21,636 nt of DNA from Didymodactylos carnosus (GCA_905250885.1 CAJNOQ010003049.1:1-21636), one strand, 5' to 3'; counted from the stretch's first letter, positions 1 to 8,760 are shown. Program-made: numbers and translations. The notes: a model not told the origin generated them from the letters alone.

Positions 1-133
1 TAGACAACGTATGATTACAAGTGAATAAAGGATACCATTGAAATCAAGTGAAATTGAACAATTACATAAAAAACATTGTGTAAGTAAAAATAGTCAGTCT
101 GTAGAACATGTACAATTGAATATTAAATAATAA
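1..133 (+). pseudogene. Spectrin-repeat pseudogene, second copy, left fragment
   Basis: Bases 1-127 match 9176-9302 without a mismatch. This segment is the end of a spectrin-repeat exon (about 1-79), its GTAAGT donor (80-85) and the first part of the following short intron. It carries the same in-frame TAA as the other copy (bases 25-27), so the gene was already broken before, or was equalised after, the duplication. The copy is cut inside the intron by the large insertion that starts at about 134 and resumes at 3995. The window begins inside it, so its 5' extent is unknown. Confidence 0.8.
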
Positions 134-178
134 ACTAGAATGCAATTGTGCTGCGCACAAGTTGCCTTGTCGACAGAC
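125..178 (+). repeat. Terminal-type repeat copy 1 with TTGTGC-TGC-GCACAA hairpin
   Basis: This is a 54-base unit beginning AAATAATAA and ending CGACAGAC. It is nearly the same as 552-606 and in the same orientation. Its core at 146-160 is a 6-base perfect stem with a TGC loop, which extends outward to GCAA/TTGC with one bulged base. It sits at the left edge of the composite insertion, so it may be a terminal or subterminal signal. Confidence 0.7.
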
Positions 179-308
179 CCTGATCATATTAATTAACAGA
201 CACAAAGAGATCATTAAGAAATTAAAATTAAAAATCTCTACTCAGCTTTTAAATATCTTACTGTTTTATTTATAAAGAACAAAGAATTAAATAATTATAT
301 TTCGTCTT

Positions 309-509
309 AAGAATAAATGGTGCCCGACAATGAACTCTTATAAATGTACGAAAAGTTTCTAAGTCCAAAAAGCATTTAGTTCTACTTGTGTAGCTTATGG
401 CGCCGAACCTGGACTTCTGTTTGAAAAACGAACGTGTATTGATCAATCTCCAATGCCGGGAGATTATCTTCGCATTTTCAGAACTTTTCTACGTAGTGTA
501 GTTCACTAG
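309..509 (+). pseudogene. Unidentified coding relic A (paralogue of 3001-3180)
   Basis: One reading frame from 309 to the TAG at 507-509 contains a single internal stop. It includes the segments KNKW (309-320), AYGAEPGLLFEK and IDQSPMPGDYLRIFRTFL. The stretch aligns at DNA and peptide level with 3001-3180, which suggests both descend from a protein-coding part of a mobile element. The family is not recognised. Within it lies TGGCGCC at 398-404, which resembles a retroviral-type primer binding site, but no long terminal repeat accompanies it. Confidence 0.35.
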
Positions 510-551
510 ATCATGTCGTGCACATTTTGTAAAAAAAATGACTAAACAAAA

Positions 552-606
552 AAAATAATAAGAACTAAAGCAATTGTGCTGCGCACAAGTTGCGTTATCG
601 ACAGAC
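552..606 (+). repeat. Terminal-type repeat copy 2 with TTGTGC-TGC-GCACAA hairpin
   Basis: This is the second copy of the 125-178 unit, in direct orientation about 428 bases downstream, with a handful of substitutions. The hairpin core is at 574-588. After CGACAGAC the two copies diverge completely, so the repeat has a sharp edge there. The copy lies just upstream of the Helitron coding relic. Confidence 0.7.
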
Positions 607-721
607 TGCATCCGATCTGCATTTGCCAGAAGCGTCAATAGGGTGTTCACTACATTATATTCGTTGTGATTTTAGTTGCTTTACAAGATAGATTTAAGAA
701 AATGAAAATGAAATTTGAAGA

Positions 722-1790
722 AGAAGAGAGAGAATTATTTTCCTCGGAAAAAAAGACAACTTCGAGAAATTTCAAAGTCCAAAAGAGTGCCCTAAGAAAC
801 TAGTACCTACTCACAAACGTGCCTCCGATATCCGCCAGTTGAACCAATATAACGAAGGGTTGATGAGAGCTTGGCGAGCGAACCTTGACATTCAATTTAT
901 ATTGGATACGTACGTGTGAGAAGAACATACATTCGAGTTGGGTTAGATTTTTGAAACCTAAAACACAGTTGGAAAATTTATCTGAGGATTCCACTGGCAT
1001 TGATTGCTTAAACATTGTTGACAAGTATTTCGATCGCCCAAATGGACAAGAGTTTAACATTTGCCTAGCTGACTTTTGTGCCTTGTACCACATTGATTCA
1101 AACCCATGTAATAGAGTACATAGCAAACGTTTACGACGATTACCGTTCGTAGTAACACGAAGAGAGGACAGTGCAATAATACGATATATGCGATTTAGTA
1201 AGGAGAGGCAGCCGGAAAATTATTACGAGAATATATTAATATGGTTTTTACCAATTGATTCTCCAGAAGATTTAAAAACGGGAGATTCGTATCAGCAATT
1301 TTATGAAATTGAGGGTTTTCTGGATGTTGCTGACAATACAACTGAAAGAGTTAAACCTGTTGTTGATGAGAATACGGCAAAGTACGAGACGTACAATGCA
1401 GACTTAGAGGCAATGGAAGATACATTTCGAGAAGTAGCAGAGGCGAGTGGGATTGAAGAATGGGCGTTACTGGTATATAGAAAAGATCATGTGAGTGAAC
1501 AATTACGCGAATCAAGAAATGAGGAAAATGCTGATCTTAATACCATGTTTCCGAATAAAGTTGTGAAACCTTCAACAAATTTAGACCAAATCAAACAAGT
1601 TATTGTTCAGGACAAGGACGGTTTGAATTTACTGAGAACAAGAAATGAGGAACAGCAAGATGTATTCTACTATGTTCGCAACTGGTATCTTCGTGAACAG
1701 TATTTAATGGATGTTGAACCAAGAAATGAAAAACACTGTTCTAGTTGTTCTCTGGTTCCAGTAGAGCAAGTTTGAGTAAAATAAACTGAT
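722..1790 (+). pseudogene. Helitron Rep/helicase (RepHel) relic
   Basis: Helitron RepHel proteins combine a rolling-circle HUH nickase with a Pif1-type helicase. Two frames give recognisable parts. Frame 722-919 contains YNEGLMRAWRANLDIQFILD, the conserved stretch just before the Rep tyrosine region, and stops at TGA 917-919. A +1 shift continues from about 900 to 1775 with YFDRP...LADFCALY, then a basic RRLP segment, then ENYYENILIWFLP and finally NEEQQDVFYYVRNW, the usual lead-in to the helicase Walker A loop. At about 1745-1780 another frame reads FSGSSRASLS, which looks like a ruined Walker A. Most of the Rep catalytic region between the two pieces and all later helicase motifs are missing. 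The apparent start at 885 is a TTG artefact. It is clearly non-functional. Confidence 0.75.
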
Positions 1791-2490
1791 TTATCACGCA
1801 GTAACAACTGATTCTCAAGCGTCATTCTACTGCAGACACAACACACAAAATCCTTTGAAACAGTTTGGAACTTCTCATACTGTTTGACATAGAACGGGCT
1901 TAAATTGCCTGCAATCTTTTCTTCTGTCTCACGTATTTTCCTTATTAACGTTTCTACTTTCTTCTTTTCTAAATTAAAATATTATTTATTAATATTTACG
2001 CAAAATATTTTGTGTCACAATAATTTTAAACCGTTTAACCATTGAAGAAAATTGCAAAACATGTACAGAGCATTTACGCAAAGCGTTATTAATAGATTTC
2101 TTAGAACTGTTACTTAGCCAAATCTTTCTCATTCCAGGTGATTTAAATTTTTTAGATAAACGCTTTGTAGTAACTTTATCAATAAGCTTTTTTTAACCGA
2201 AGAATTATTATGATATCTGTCCAACTGCTTTTTAATAACACTGGCTCGATATCTAGAAATACTATGATATAAACCCTTCTTACGAGCTGTGGTTGCTGTT
2301 CTTGTTGTCAAACGTACTTGCAGAGTCGAATGATACTCATCCAAGGACGCGTTTATACATGCTTACGAAAAGCAGGGCTTTGCAAATACCGTGTTTTCTT
2401 CAAATCTTTTGTTACCACTGTTAGTTCTTTCCCGATACACATCATCAACTTGGTATCTACGTTTACGCTTTTCCTTTCGAAACACACTGT
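1785..2490 (-). pseudogene. Helitron N-terminal region relic, opposite strand
   Basis: Read on the minus strand, this segment carries degenerate coding in several frames. A basic start (FRKEKRKRRYQVDDVYR, about 2485-2430) leads into a repeat-like tract with RY...KK spacing (2129-2344), and then (about 1969-1790) a helical segment followed by YEKFQTVSKDFVCCVCSRM. Arg/Tyr/Lys-rich repeats and a Phe-Val/Ile-Cys-x2-Cys knuckle are familiar from the N-terminal part of animal Helitron proteins. It abuts the plus-strand helicase relic tail to tail near 1785, so the two halves cannot be read as one gene. The assignment rests on motif resemblance only. Confidence 0.5.
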
Positions 2491-2499
2491 AACTTGGAG

Positions 2500-2745
2500 T
2501 TATTTTCTACTTTATAGAAAATCGATCGCCAAACATTTTCCAACTTTTATAAATTCCTCAGCGATTTTCTGACTGTTTAGAAAACGTTGATTTTCTGCTT
2601 TATAGAAAATCCGCTCGATATTCTATAAATTGACTTTTCACATTTGCCAGAAAATTTATAAGGAATTTCTAAAAAGTTGGAAATTCGACCGCGATTTTCT
2701 AAATAGTTGGAAAATCGAATTCGATTATCTAAGAAGACGAATCGG
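2500..2745. repeat. Cluster of GATTTTCTA hairpins
   Basis: The motif ATTTTCTA and its reverse complement TAGAAAAT recur many times. Two short hairpins of the same design are plain: arms at 2502-2509/2515-2522, and a second with arms around 2591-2598 and 2605-2613 in which the loop GCTTTA replaces CTTTA. Longer inverted arms link CCAACTTTTATAAATTCC (about 2540) with its near complement (about 2663). No credible protein is encoded. The stretch probably belongs to the surrounding insertion. Confidence 0.55.
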
Positions 2746-3000
2746 TGATTTTTTTCTTGCTTCTTTCACATCTATTAAAGCCTACATTGCAACAAGTTGT
2801 CCTGTAACAGATCTCTGCTCATTTTAGTATTTACATCGAACATATAACATCGAAATATTAGTAGATTCGGAAAGTTCTCTCAGTTTTTGCAAATCAACAT
2901 ATCCTTCGAGAAGTATTGTTGTTGTATGATACTTGGAGATCACAAAGAGGTACTGAAAAGGTTCAATGTAGAAAATCCTGTGTCAGACAAATTTCTCTAC

Positions 3001-3180
3001 AAAAACAACTGGCGCCGGCCAACTGAATATACGAAAAATTTCAAACTCCAGAATATATTATTCTTTCACGTCTGCAGCTTACGTTACTAAATCAGGACCA
3101 TTAGATGACATAAAAATGTCCATTGATCAATTTCGAACGTCGGGAGATTCTCCTCCCATTTTGAGAGGTTCTCCTCCCAT
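3001..3180 (+). pseudogene. Unidentified coding relic B (paralogue of 309-509)
   Basis: Frame 3001 gives KNNWRRPTEYTKNFKLQ. After a shift near 3070 the frame gives SAAYVTKSGPL, then SIDQFRTSGDSPPILRGSPP up to the minisatellite. This tracks the order seen in relic A (KNKW, then AY, then IDQ..GD). A duplicated TTCTCCTCCCATT occurs at about 3150 and 3169. The relic runs straight into the tandem repeat, so both may have come from one gene. No family is recognised. Confidence 0.35.
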
Positions 3181-3230
3181 TGCTCCTTTACTAGCTTTCA
3201 TAGTTCTGCAGACATTGAGGTTACACTATT

Positions 3231-3745
3231 CATCTATCTCCTAGATGTTCCATAGCACCAAAGGACATTTCACTTTTGTCACAACAATGCTCATCTGACG
3301 ACGACGAGGTTACCAACAACTGATTCAATGATGATGCAGCTAGTGAAGAATGCAAATAACGAAACTACTTACCTATCTTCTAAACGTTCCACGGCACCAG
3401 ATAACATTTCACTTTCGACACAGCAATGCTCATGTGACGACAACGAGGTCACCAACAACTGACTCAATGATGCCGCAGCTAGTGAACAATGCCAATTAGC
3501 AGACTAATCATCTATCTCCTAAATGTTCCGCGGCACCGGATGACATTTTACTTTCGTCACAGCAATGCTCATCTGACGACAAGCAGCTAGTGAACAATGC
3601 CAAAGATTACACTACTCATTTATCTCCTGGATGTTCCATGGCACCGGATGACATTTCATTTCGCCACAGCAATGCCTATCTGACCATGACGAGCTCACCA
3701 ACAAATTACTCAATGATGATACCCTATGTCATGATGATGAAATGA
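3231..3745 (+). repeat. Tandem repeat, four units of about 140 bases, once coding
   Basis: Units start at about 3231, 3371, 3509 and 3617. The third lacks about 30-40 bases. In one frame each unit reads a version of SP-x-CS-x-APDDIS, then QQCSSDDDEVTNN, then AASEQC. Units 1 and 2 share a TGA after TNN. Peptide similarity between units, with many changes that preserve the residue, suggests an acidic, Ser/Cys-rich protein repeat that decayed after amplification. The last unit shifts frame. Confidence 0.7.
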
Positions 3746-3758
3746 AATGATACCCAAA

Positions 3759-3905
3759 ACCAGCTTTTCCCCCCTTGAAAATGACTGAAAATCGATTCTT
3801 GCGTAATCGATTTTGAGTGACAGAATCGGCCAAAATCGATTTAAATCGCTCAAAATCGGCCAGAATCGAAAAGAGCTCTAAATCAGCTTTTCCTCCCTTG
3901 GTTTC
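3759..3905. repeat. AATCGATT-rich inverted repeats between CAGCTTTTCC copies
   Basis: A perfect 10-base inverted repeat AAAATCGATT/AATCGATTTT (3788-3797 and 3805-3814, loop 7) is followed by several AAAATCGGCC/AGAATCG variants. Near-identical CAGCTTTTCC(C/T)CCCTTG copies at about 3760 and 3883 bracket the block in direct orientation. No gene is seen here; the short open frames on both strands lack any recognisable motif. Confidence 0.55.
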
Positions 3906-3994
3906 GTGTCGTAAAGATTGTCCTCCCGTTGTCAGAACACTAAACAAAAACAAAACAACAAAAATCCCAGCAAAAGCACATAATGTCTGTCGGC

Positions 3995-4034
3995 ATAATA
4001 ACTTTTTAAGGACATAATTAATGAAATAAAACAT
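3995..4034 (+). pseudogene. Spectrin-repeat pseudogene, second copy, right fragment
   Basis: From 3997 the sequence again follows the other copy (9310 onward): the end of the intron with its TTTTTAAG acceptor, then the exon start GACATAATTAATGAAA at 4011. The match ends at about 4031, with a three-base deletion, where the long-TIR element begins. It joins with 1-133 as one interrupted gene copy. Confidence 0.7.
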
Positions 4035-5401
4035 CTAGACGACAAGAGTATTCTCGTGATATCAGATGCTAAGGCGACAGAAATTTTTTTCCAAACACTT
4101 TTGACATGACCAGAGCAATGGTGATCAGAGCACATCGAAATATATACTTTGAAATAACCCATTTTTGATTATTTTCATCAAAAATTAAATAATTCATAAT
4201 TCAGGCAAAATCTATCCAACCTGCTTCAGAATGTCAGCCAATACTCTATTTTATCCGCTCATTCTTATCCTGTCCGTAAAATCAATAAAAATATTCTTCT
4301 ACTTCCGAAGGTTTCTAGGAAACCTTTCTAGAAACCAAAGTCTTTTCTGTTGGCTTTTACAACATTTATTGAGCTTCACGGTATAAGTGAAGCTTTTTTT
4401 TTTAATTTCTTTTTTTAATTCTTTTTTAATTTTATTTACAGTATATACTGCAAATAAAATAGAGTATTGTTGATTGACCAAAAATGGGTTATTTCACCTA
4501 GTATAGGTTTTCACTTGTTTCTTACATTTTGTTCTGAAAATTAACATTGCCGCGAGATTCTGCATAGTCGATAACCTCTGTTTTCATTCATTTCTGACAG
4601 TCCCAAACCTAACCGTAAAGGAGTGCTAAGGCGTCAGGAAAAATGTCCATAGCTCTCGAACCATACGTTTTCAAGATGTCACTTAGATCCGGTTTTGTAG
4701 GAGACACTTTGGACTATATACGCACCCAAAAAATCAATACATTCCTTTTTTGAATTTCGGAAATTTCAAACTAGTTTTCCAGAGATCTTCTGGAAATCCG
4801 GCTTCGAAAAATTTTCCAAAAATCGGTTTTGCTTGTAGAAAGACCGGCTCAAGTCTTGACTATCGAATGATGAACATCGCAAGCCTCTATCTGTATTTGG
4901 TGCTGAGTTATTCAAAAAATAACCACTGCTCTTGTATTTTGGCTCGGATAGTAGTAAAATTATTTGTGAAACTGAATCTGTGTTTAATATCGATTTATTT
5001 TGCTTTGGCGTCAGTTTGTTCATTTGGCTCCTGTTTCAAGTTAATGATATGTTAGCTATAATTTTATTCTAGCCCTTTGAACTCGGCAGAAACGAGTTGT
5101 GCTTTTGCTATTTGATATTTTCTAGTACATGTTGATGTATTCTATCCGCTGATGGGGTTAGTTTGAATGTTTTATACAAAATAGCTTTAGAATTTGTAGC
5201 TTTTAACAAACATTGTGTTCAGTGGGGATCGGTGTTTCGTCTTTTTTCAATCTTTAATAAGCTTGAATGCGCTCAAATACCATCCGAAGTATATACTTCG
5301 ATGTGCCCTGATCATCATTGCTCAGGTCATGTCAAAAGTGTTTGGAAAAAAATTTCTGTCGCCTTAGCATCTGATATCACGAGAATACTCTTGTCGTCTA
5401 G
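4035..5401. mobile_element. DNA transposon-like element with 117-base terminal inverted repeats
   Basis: Bases 4035-4151 are the reverse complement of 5285-5401 with about five mismatches (roughly 96 percent), beginning CTAGACGACAAGAG at both outer ends. The interior (about 1.1 kb) encodes no recognisable transposase, so this is a non-autonomous copy. The outer tetranucleotide CTAG is itself a palindrome and could hide a TA or CTAG target duplication. The element interrupts the second spectrin pseudogene copy at 4031/4035. What follows 5401 does not match the rest of that pseudogene, so a deletion or rearrangement accompanied the insertion. Confidence 0.8.
4151..4495. mobile_element. Nested MITE-like element, 17-base perfect TIRs
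   Basis: GAAATAACCCATTTTTG at 4151-4167 is perfectly complementary to 4479-4495. The 345-base unit starts exactly where the left long inverted repeat of the host element ends. Inside are two strong stem-loops: GGTTTCTAG/CTAGAAACC (4310-4336) and AGCTTCAC/GTGAAGCT (4372-4394), the latter followed by a T-run, then a T-rich tract to about 4435. It contains no coding capacity. Target duplications are not obvious. Confidence 0.6.
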
Positions 5402-6532
5402 GCGCCATTTACCAAAATATTTCAAATAGAAGTGACGAAATGATTTTTCTTTCAGCGTTCATGAAAGTGAGGAAGAAGTAAGAGAGACTTTTTCTTCTAA
5501 AAAAAAATTCTCACTTTAAGACCAAAGTCCAGCCTTTATTCTGTCATTTCTGATGCTGTATGGACAATTTATCGGCCATAAAAAACGGGTGCATTCACTT
5601 ATTTTTTTAATAAAAACTTGACAAAACGAATTTTTGCTATTAAAACTGAATCATACAGTGTCCCGAAAAATTGGTCGTGCAGCACATTGATTTTTTTGAT
5701 TTCGTGTGCCATTTTTGATATAGACGTCACAGAGGATCGCGGTTTGCGCCAACGTGTTCGCTATGGCCTCCTGTCTATATGATGAAGAATGATTGAAAAT
5801 TTTCAGAGGTTTCAAATGATTTGAAATAAATTATAGATAATCTTTTCAAAAGTATGTCCGTATAAAGCGATTCTCTAAATACTACAGATCACTTTCATCT
5901 ATCGAACACTTTAAAAGAATTATATTTGTATCCATGTGCTCAGAGCCGCAATGTTTTATATATTGACAAAAGATAACAATTTTCTGTGATTTATGCGCAA
6001 AAGAAGTGTTTGAATGCAACATAAATGTCATATTTGTAATCAGGTCATGAAATCACGTCGCCTAGTATATAAGACAAGAAATCTGTTACAGAAAAATCTT
6101 CCGTCAGACTTTACCTAAAGGTCTCTCATACAGACGACAGTAGCAAAAAATAAATTGGTATAAACTGGTTACAATCAGTAGAAAAATTGTTCAAAAAATA
6201 TCGATACAAATTGCCTGTCAAGATGGCATACTTTGTCACTTGTAACAGAAGAACGTCGACACAAAATGAGTATATTCTACTATTGAATTGGATATAATTT
6301 CAACTGAGTGATATATTCTCCATCTATTAATAGATAAAACAAAATGCACATATTATTAGTTTTATAAAAGAAAGCTATTATTCTGTTTTTCAAAATGATA
6401 CGTGTCTTATCTGATTTAGAATGCTATTTCAGAGCATGAATAGTAAAACAAGATAGTCTTGAATAAATCATAGTTAAAATAACCTTCGAGTACGATAATA
6501 GGAAAAAGTATCTCAGATGTCTGAGTCTATAT
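5402..6532. other. Non-coding stretch with a transposon-end-like motif
   Basis: I see no gene here. TACAGTGTCCCGAAAAAT at about 5654-5671 has the look of a Tc1/mariner-type terminal repeat preceded by TA, but I found no partner. TTCAAATGATTTGAA at about 5811-5825 is a short palindrome. AGTATATAAG at about 6064 is TATA-box-like, but only a 24-codon open frame follows (ATG at about 6222), so it is not called a promoter. Confidence 0.4.
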
Positions 6533-8014
6533 TTAAGTTTTATTTATTTGATAAATATTAATCGATACTTCACAACGAATGCCTATCCAATTATTGTTCG
6601 ATAAGATGACATTAACTGGCAATTGACGTATGTCATTAGTCATCGCTTCACTAACAATTCTTGTTTCACCTTTCACCTTGGAGTTCGAATCAATTACTAC
6701 TAAATGGCCAGATTTATGTTCAACAACAAGAAATGCATCAAATTGATTTGACCATGTTAATCGAGGCGTATACCAGATATTCGTATCTTTATATCCTTTT
6801 AGTTCAATTGCTCTTGCCGGTGACCATTGCTGATCAAAAAGACATATTGCAACTTGTTGTTTCATATTGAAACGATAGGCGATTGCAACTTGACCTTGGT
6901 CCGAACATGACAGATCGATTATTTCAGCGTCAGCGATTTTAACTAACTGATTAATCGTTTTAAATACTTGTTCTTCCTTAGTATAATTGAGAGCTATTAA
7001 TTCATCACTATTATCATCGTCAAAATTTTGTCGATCTTGAGTTGAAAATACGAGATAAACCATTTCTGTCGTACAACATAAACGTTTCAAATTTCTGTCA
7101 TTGAAATCTTTCCATTCGTCAATTTGACTTGTGGTGGGATGAAAATTATAAACTTTTGAATTTTGTCGACCAGTTGCAATTAGATAAGAACGTAACGGAA
7201 TTGCATATTCAATGTCAACAATAATCCAATTATGAGGCCATGGTATTTCTTGTGATATACCAGTACGGTTAACATTCGATATAAAAACTAATTTACTATT
7301 CTTTAATTGTGAATCAGTTGTGTTGAATATAAGTTCATCATCGTGACACGCAAATGCGCCGTGAAACTCATCGTTTTTACATGGTATAACAATCGGATTT
7401 GTCTTCATAATTCTTTCCGTTATATCAGGTGACGCATCATGCATCGATGGTTGTGCGAATGCTGCTAGATCAATGTTATTTTCACCTAATGATAACCGAC
7501 TCAATTGTGTTTTTAGTTGTTGTTCTAAAGTATGATCATCTTGTTCTAAAGTGGGCAATGCAGTCAGTGGGTCGACTATTTTTACAAGTTTCTGATCTAA
7601 ATCAATCACTTGATTCAATTGTTCGTGACCAATTTGTGCTTCCCATTGTGGCATACTATCATAGTCGGTTTTCAATGCTGGTATACCGGAAAAATATTTA
7701 GTTCGTTCTTCAACTGCTTTCAGAGCGTTACTAGCAATATCATCAATTATTCGCATACGCTCTGTTTTCCATTTTTGAATGACATTTTCAACATGTGGAA
7801 TATTATTTCGATGTTTTAAATCATCTACTTTTATGAAACGTTGACCCACTTTTTCATGTACCAGTTCAAATTCACGTCGAATTCGTTCAATGTGAACTTG
7901 TATACAACCGAAACACAATTTTTCAGAACAAGCACAAGTTAATTGAGAGGGTGTGATGTTACATTCGGTACAAATCAATGAATCCAACTGTGGATGTGCT
8001 GGAGAAGTGAACAT
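6533..8014 (-). CDS. B-box-like zinc-binding coiled-coil protein, 493 residues
   Basis: This is a single uninterrupted frame from ATG (8014) to TAA (6533-6535). The N-terminus has a Zn-ligand series C15-x2-C18-x8-C27-x-C29-x4-C34-x2-C37-x3-H41, matching the spacing of a B-box or related treble-clef finger. No RING finger precedes it. Residues about 45-130 are rich in Glu, Lys and Arg with heptad-like leucines and isoleucines, consistent with a coiled coil as in TRIM-type proteins. The C-terminal 300 residues alternate hydrophobic strands with Trp, Asp and Gly turns (for example FHGAFACHDDELIFNTTD, then WPHNWIIVDIEY) and could be a beta-propeller, without clear NHL signatures. Function is unknown; TRIM-like proteins often work in ubiquitin or scaffold roles, but nothing here proves enzyme activity. 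The frame is intact and lies between two transposon-damaged regions. Confidence 0.8.
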   Translation of the reverse strand: MFTSPAHPQLDSLICTECNITPSQLTCACSEKLCFGCIQVHIERIRREFELVHEKVGQRFIKVDDLKHRNNIPHVENVIQKWKTERMRIIDDIASNALKAVEERTKYFSGIPALKTDYDSMPQWEAQIGHEQLNQVIDLDQKLVKIVDPLTALPTLEQDDHTLEQQLKTQLSRLSLGENNIDLAAFAQPSMHDASPDITERIMKTNPIVIPCKNDEFHGAFACHDDELIFNTTDSQLKNSKLVFISNVNRTGISQEIPWPHNWIIVDIEYAIPLRSYLIATGRQNSKVYNFHPTTSQIDEWKDFNDRNLKRLCCTTEMVYLVFSTQDRQNFDDDNSDELIALNYTKEEQVFKTINQLVKIADAEIIDLSCSDQGQVAIAYRFNMKQQVAICLFDQQWSPARAIELKGYKDTNIWYTPRLTWSNQFDAFLVVEHKSGHLVVIDSNSKVKGETRIVSEAMTNDIRQLPVNVILSNNNWIGIRCEVSINIYQINKT

Positions 8015-8760
8015 GTTTACAGGTGATTAAAAAATTTTTTAAAAGACGAGTTTTTGCAGTAAAAATAGTCAAGAAATGTGTTTTTTCTTCAGTTCTTATA
8101 CAAATAAATACAAAAAGCACACAAAATGCTTTTAAATAATAACGTGACATTTTGTCTCTTTTCTTCCTATTACAGTATTAAAATATTCTTTAACGGAATT
8201 AAGTTAGTCTCTCATTGTATTTATTTACGCTCTGTCTCATGAAAAAACCTAATGAGTTTTAATTTGTAACACTCTCAATCTTTAAAGCCATGGTTGAACT
8301 ACTGACAATTATATATCGCTTGTTCAAAAATTTACAATTATCTGTGCTCTATAAGCAGATAGACTTTATAGATATTATTGTCGAATTGTTAGCATTTTTC
8401 GACTCTTTTTGTGAAAACTTCTTAGGATTTATCCGTTTTCAGAAGGAAAAGGAGGTTTGAAGTTTAATTTTATAGACTAGGATTTTTTGTGAAAAATTAC
8501 TAAAATTTTTCAGTAGTTGTGAATGCCGATTTCAGTAGTTCTAAATCTTTAATCAGTTTGTTGTTAAAATTCCACTGTAGGTAAAAATAATATGAAAGAA
8601 TCACAATTTTAATGCCTACTTTTGTATGGTGGAAACTATTGATTTATTTTAAAAAAAAAACATTTTTTTCTTCTCCCCCCCCCCCCCCTCCCCCTTACAC
8701 TGTTTCTTTCTATATTGTTGAGTTTAGTAATTTACCTGATTTATCGGGGTCGGAAGTTTT
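8015..8760. other. Intergenic stretch with poly-A/poly-C simple tract
   Basis: No gene is recognised upstream of the B-box gene. A run of A, then T, then a C-homopolymer interrupted once by T lies at about 8650-8695. The open frame across it (8612-8851) encodes only a poly-proline artefact before it enters the spectrin pseudogene. Promoter elements for 6533-8014 (minus) should lie at 8015-8300, but I cannot point to one. Confidence 0.4.

Larger units (their letters stand above)
134..3994. mobile_element. Composite 3.86-kb insertion flanked by ATAATAA
   Basis: Comparing the two spectrin pseudogene copies defines the insertion: the uninterrupted copy runs straight through an A/T simple stretch at 9300-9314, while here ATAATAA occurs at 127-133 and again at 3995-4001 with 3,861 bases between. 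The contents are Helitron-derived coding relics in both orientations, a minisatellite and hairpin clusters, so this is likely a nested or rearranged element rather than one intact transposon. The octamer CGACAGAC lies near the left end (171-178) and inverted at the right end (3985-3992). Helitrons do not make target duplications, so the flanking 7-mer may belong to another element class or be a chance feature of the A/T repeat. The boundaries are good to a few bases. Confidence 0.6.

Noticed and set aside
398..415. Retroviral-type primer binding site (TGGCGCC...) implying an LTR element
   Set aside because: No long terminal repeats, polypurine tract or gag/pol coding are found nearby, and the same bases read as part of a peptide shared with relic B.
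3231..3745. CRISPR-like array
   Set aside because: The units are contiguous 140-base tandem repeats without spacers, in a eukaryotic context.
3729..4162. Overlapping open frames on both strands around 3729-4162
   Set aside because: They cross the insertion boundary and the inverted repeat, with no motif; the same peptide at 5163-5429 arises only from the repeated TIR.
6064..6073. TATA box and small plus-strand gene at 6222
   Set aside because: Only a 24-codon frame follows, and AT-rich DNA gives such motifs often.
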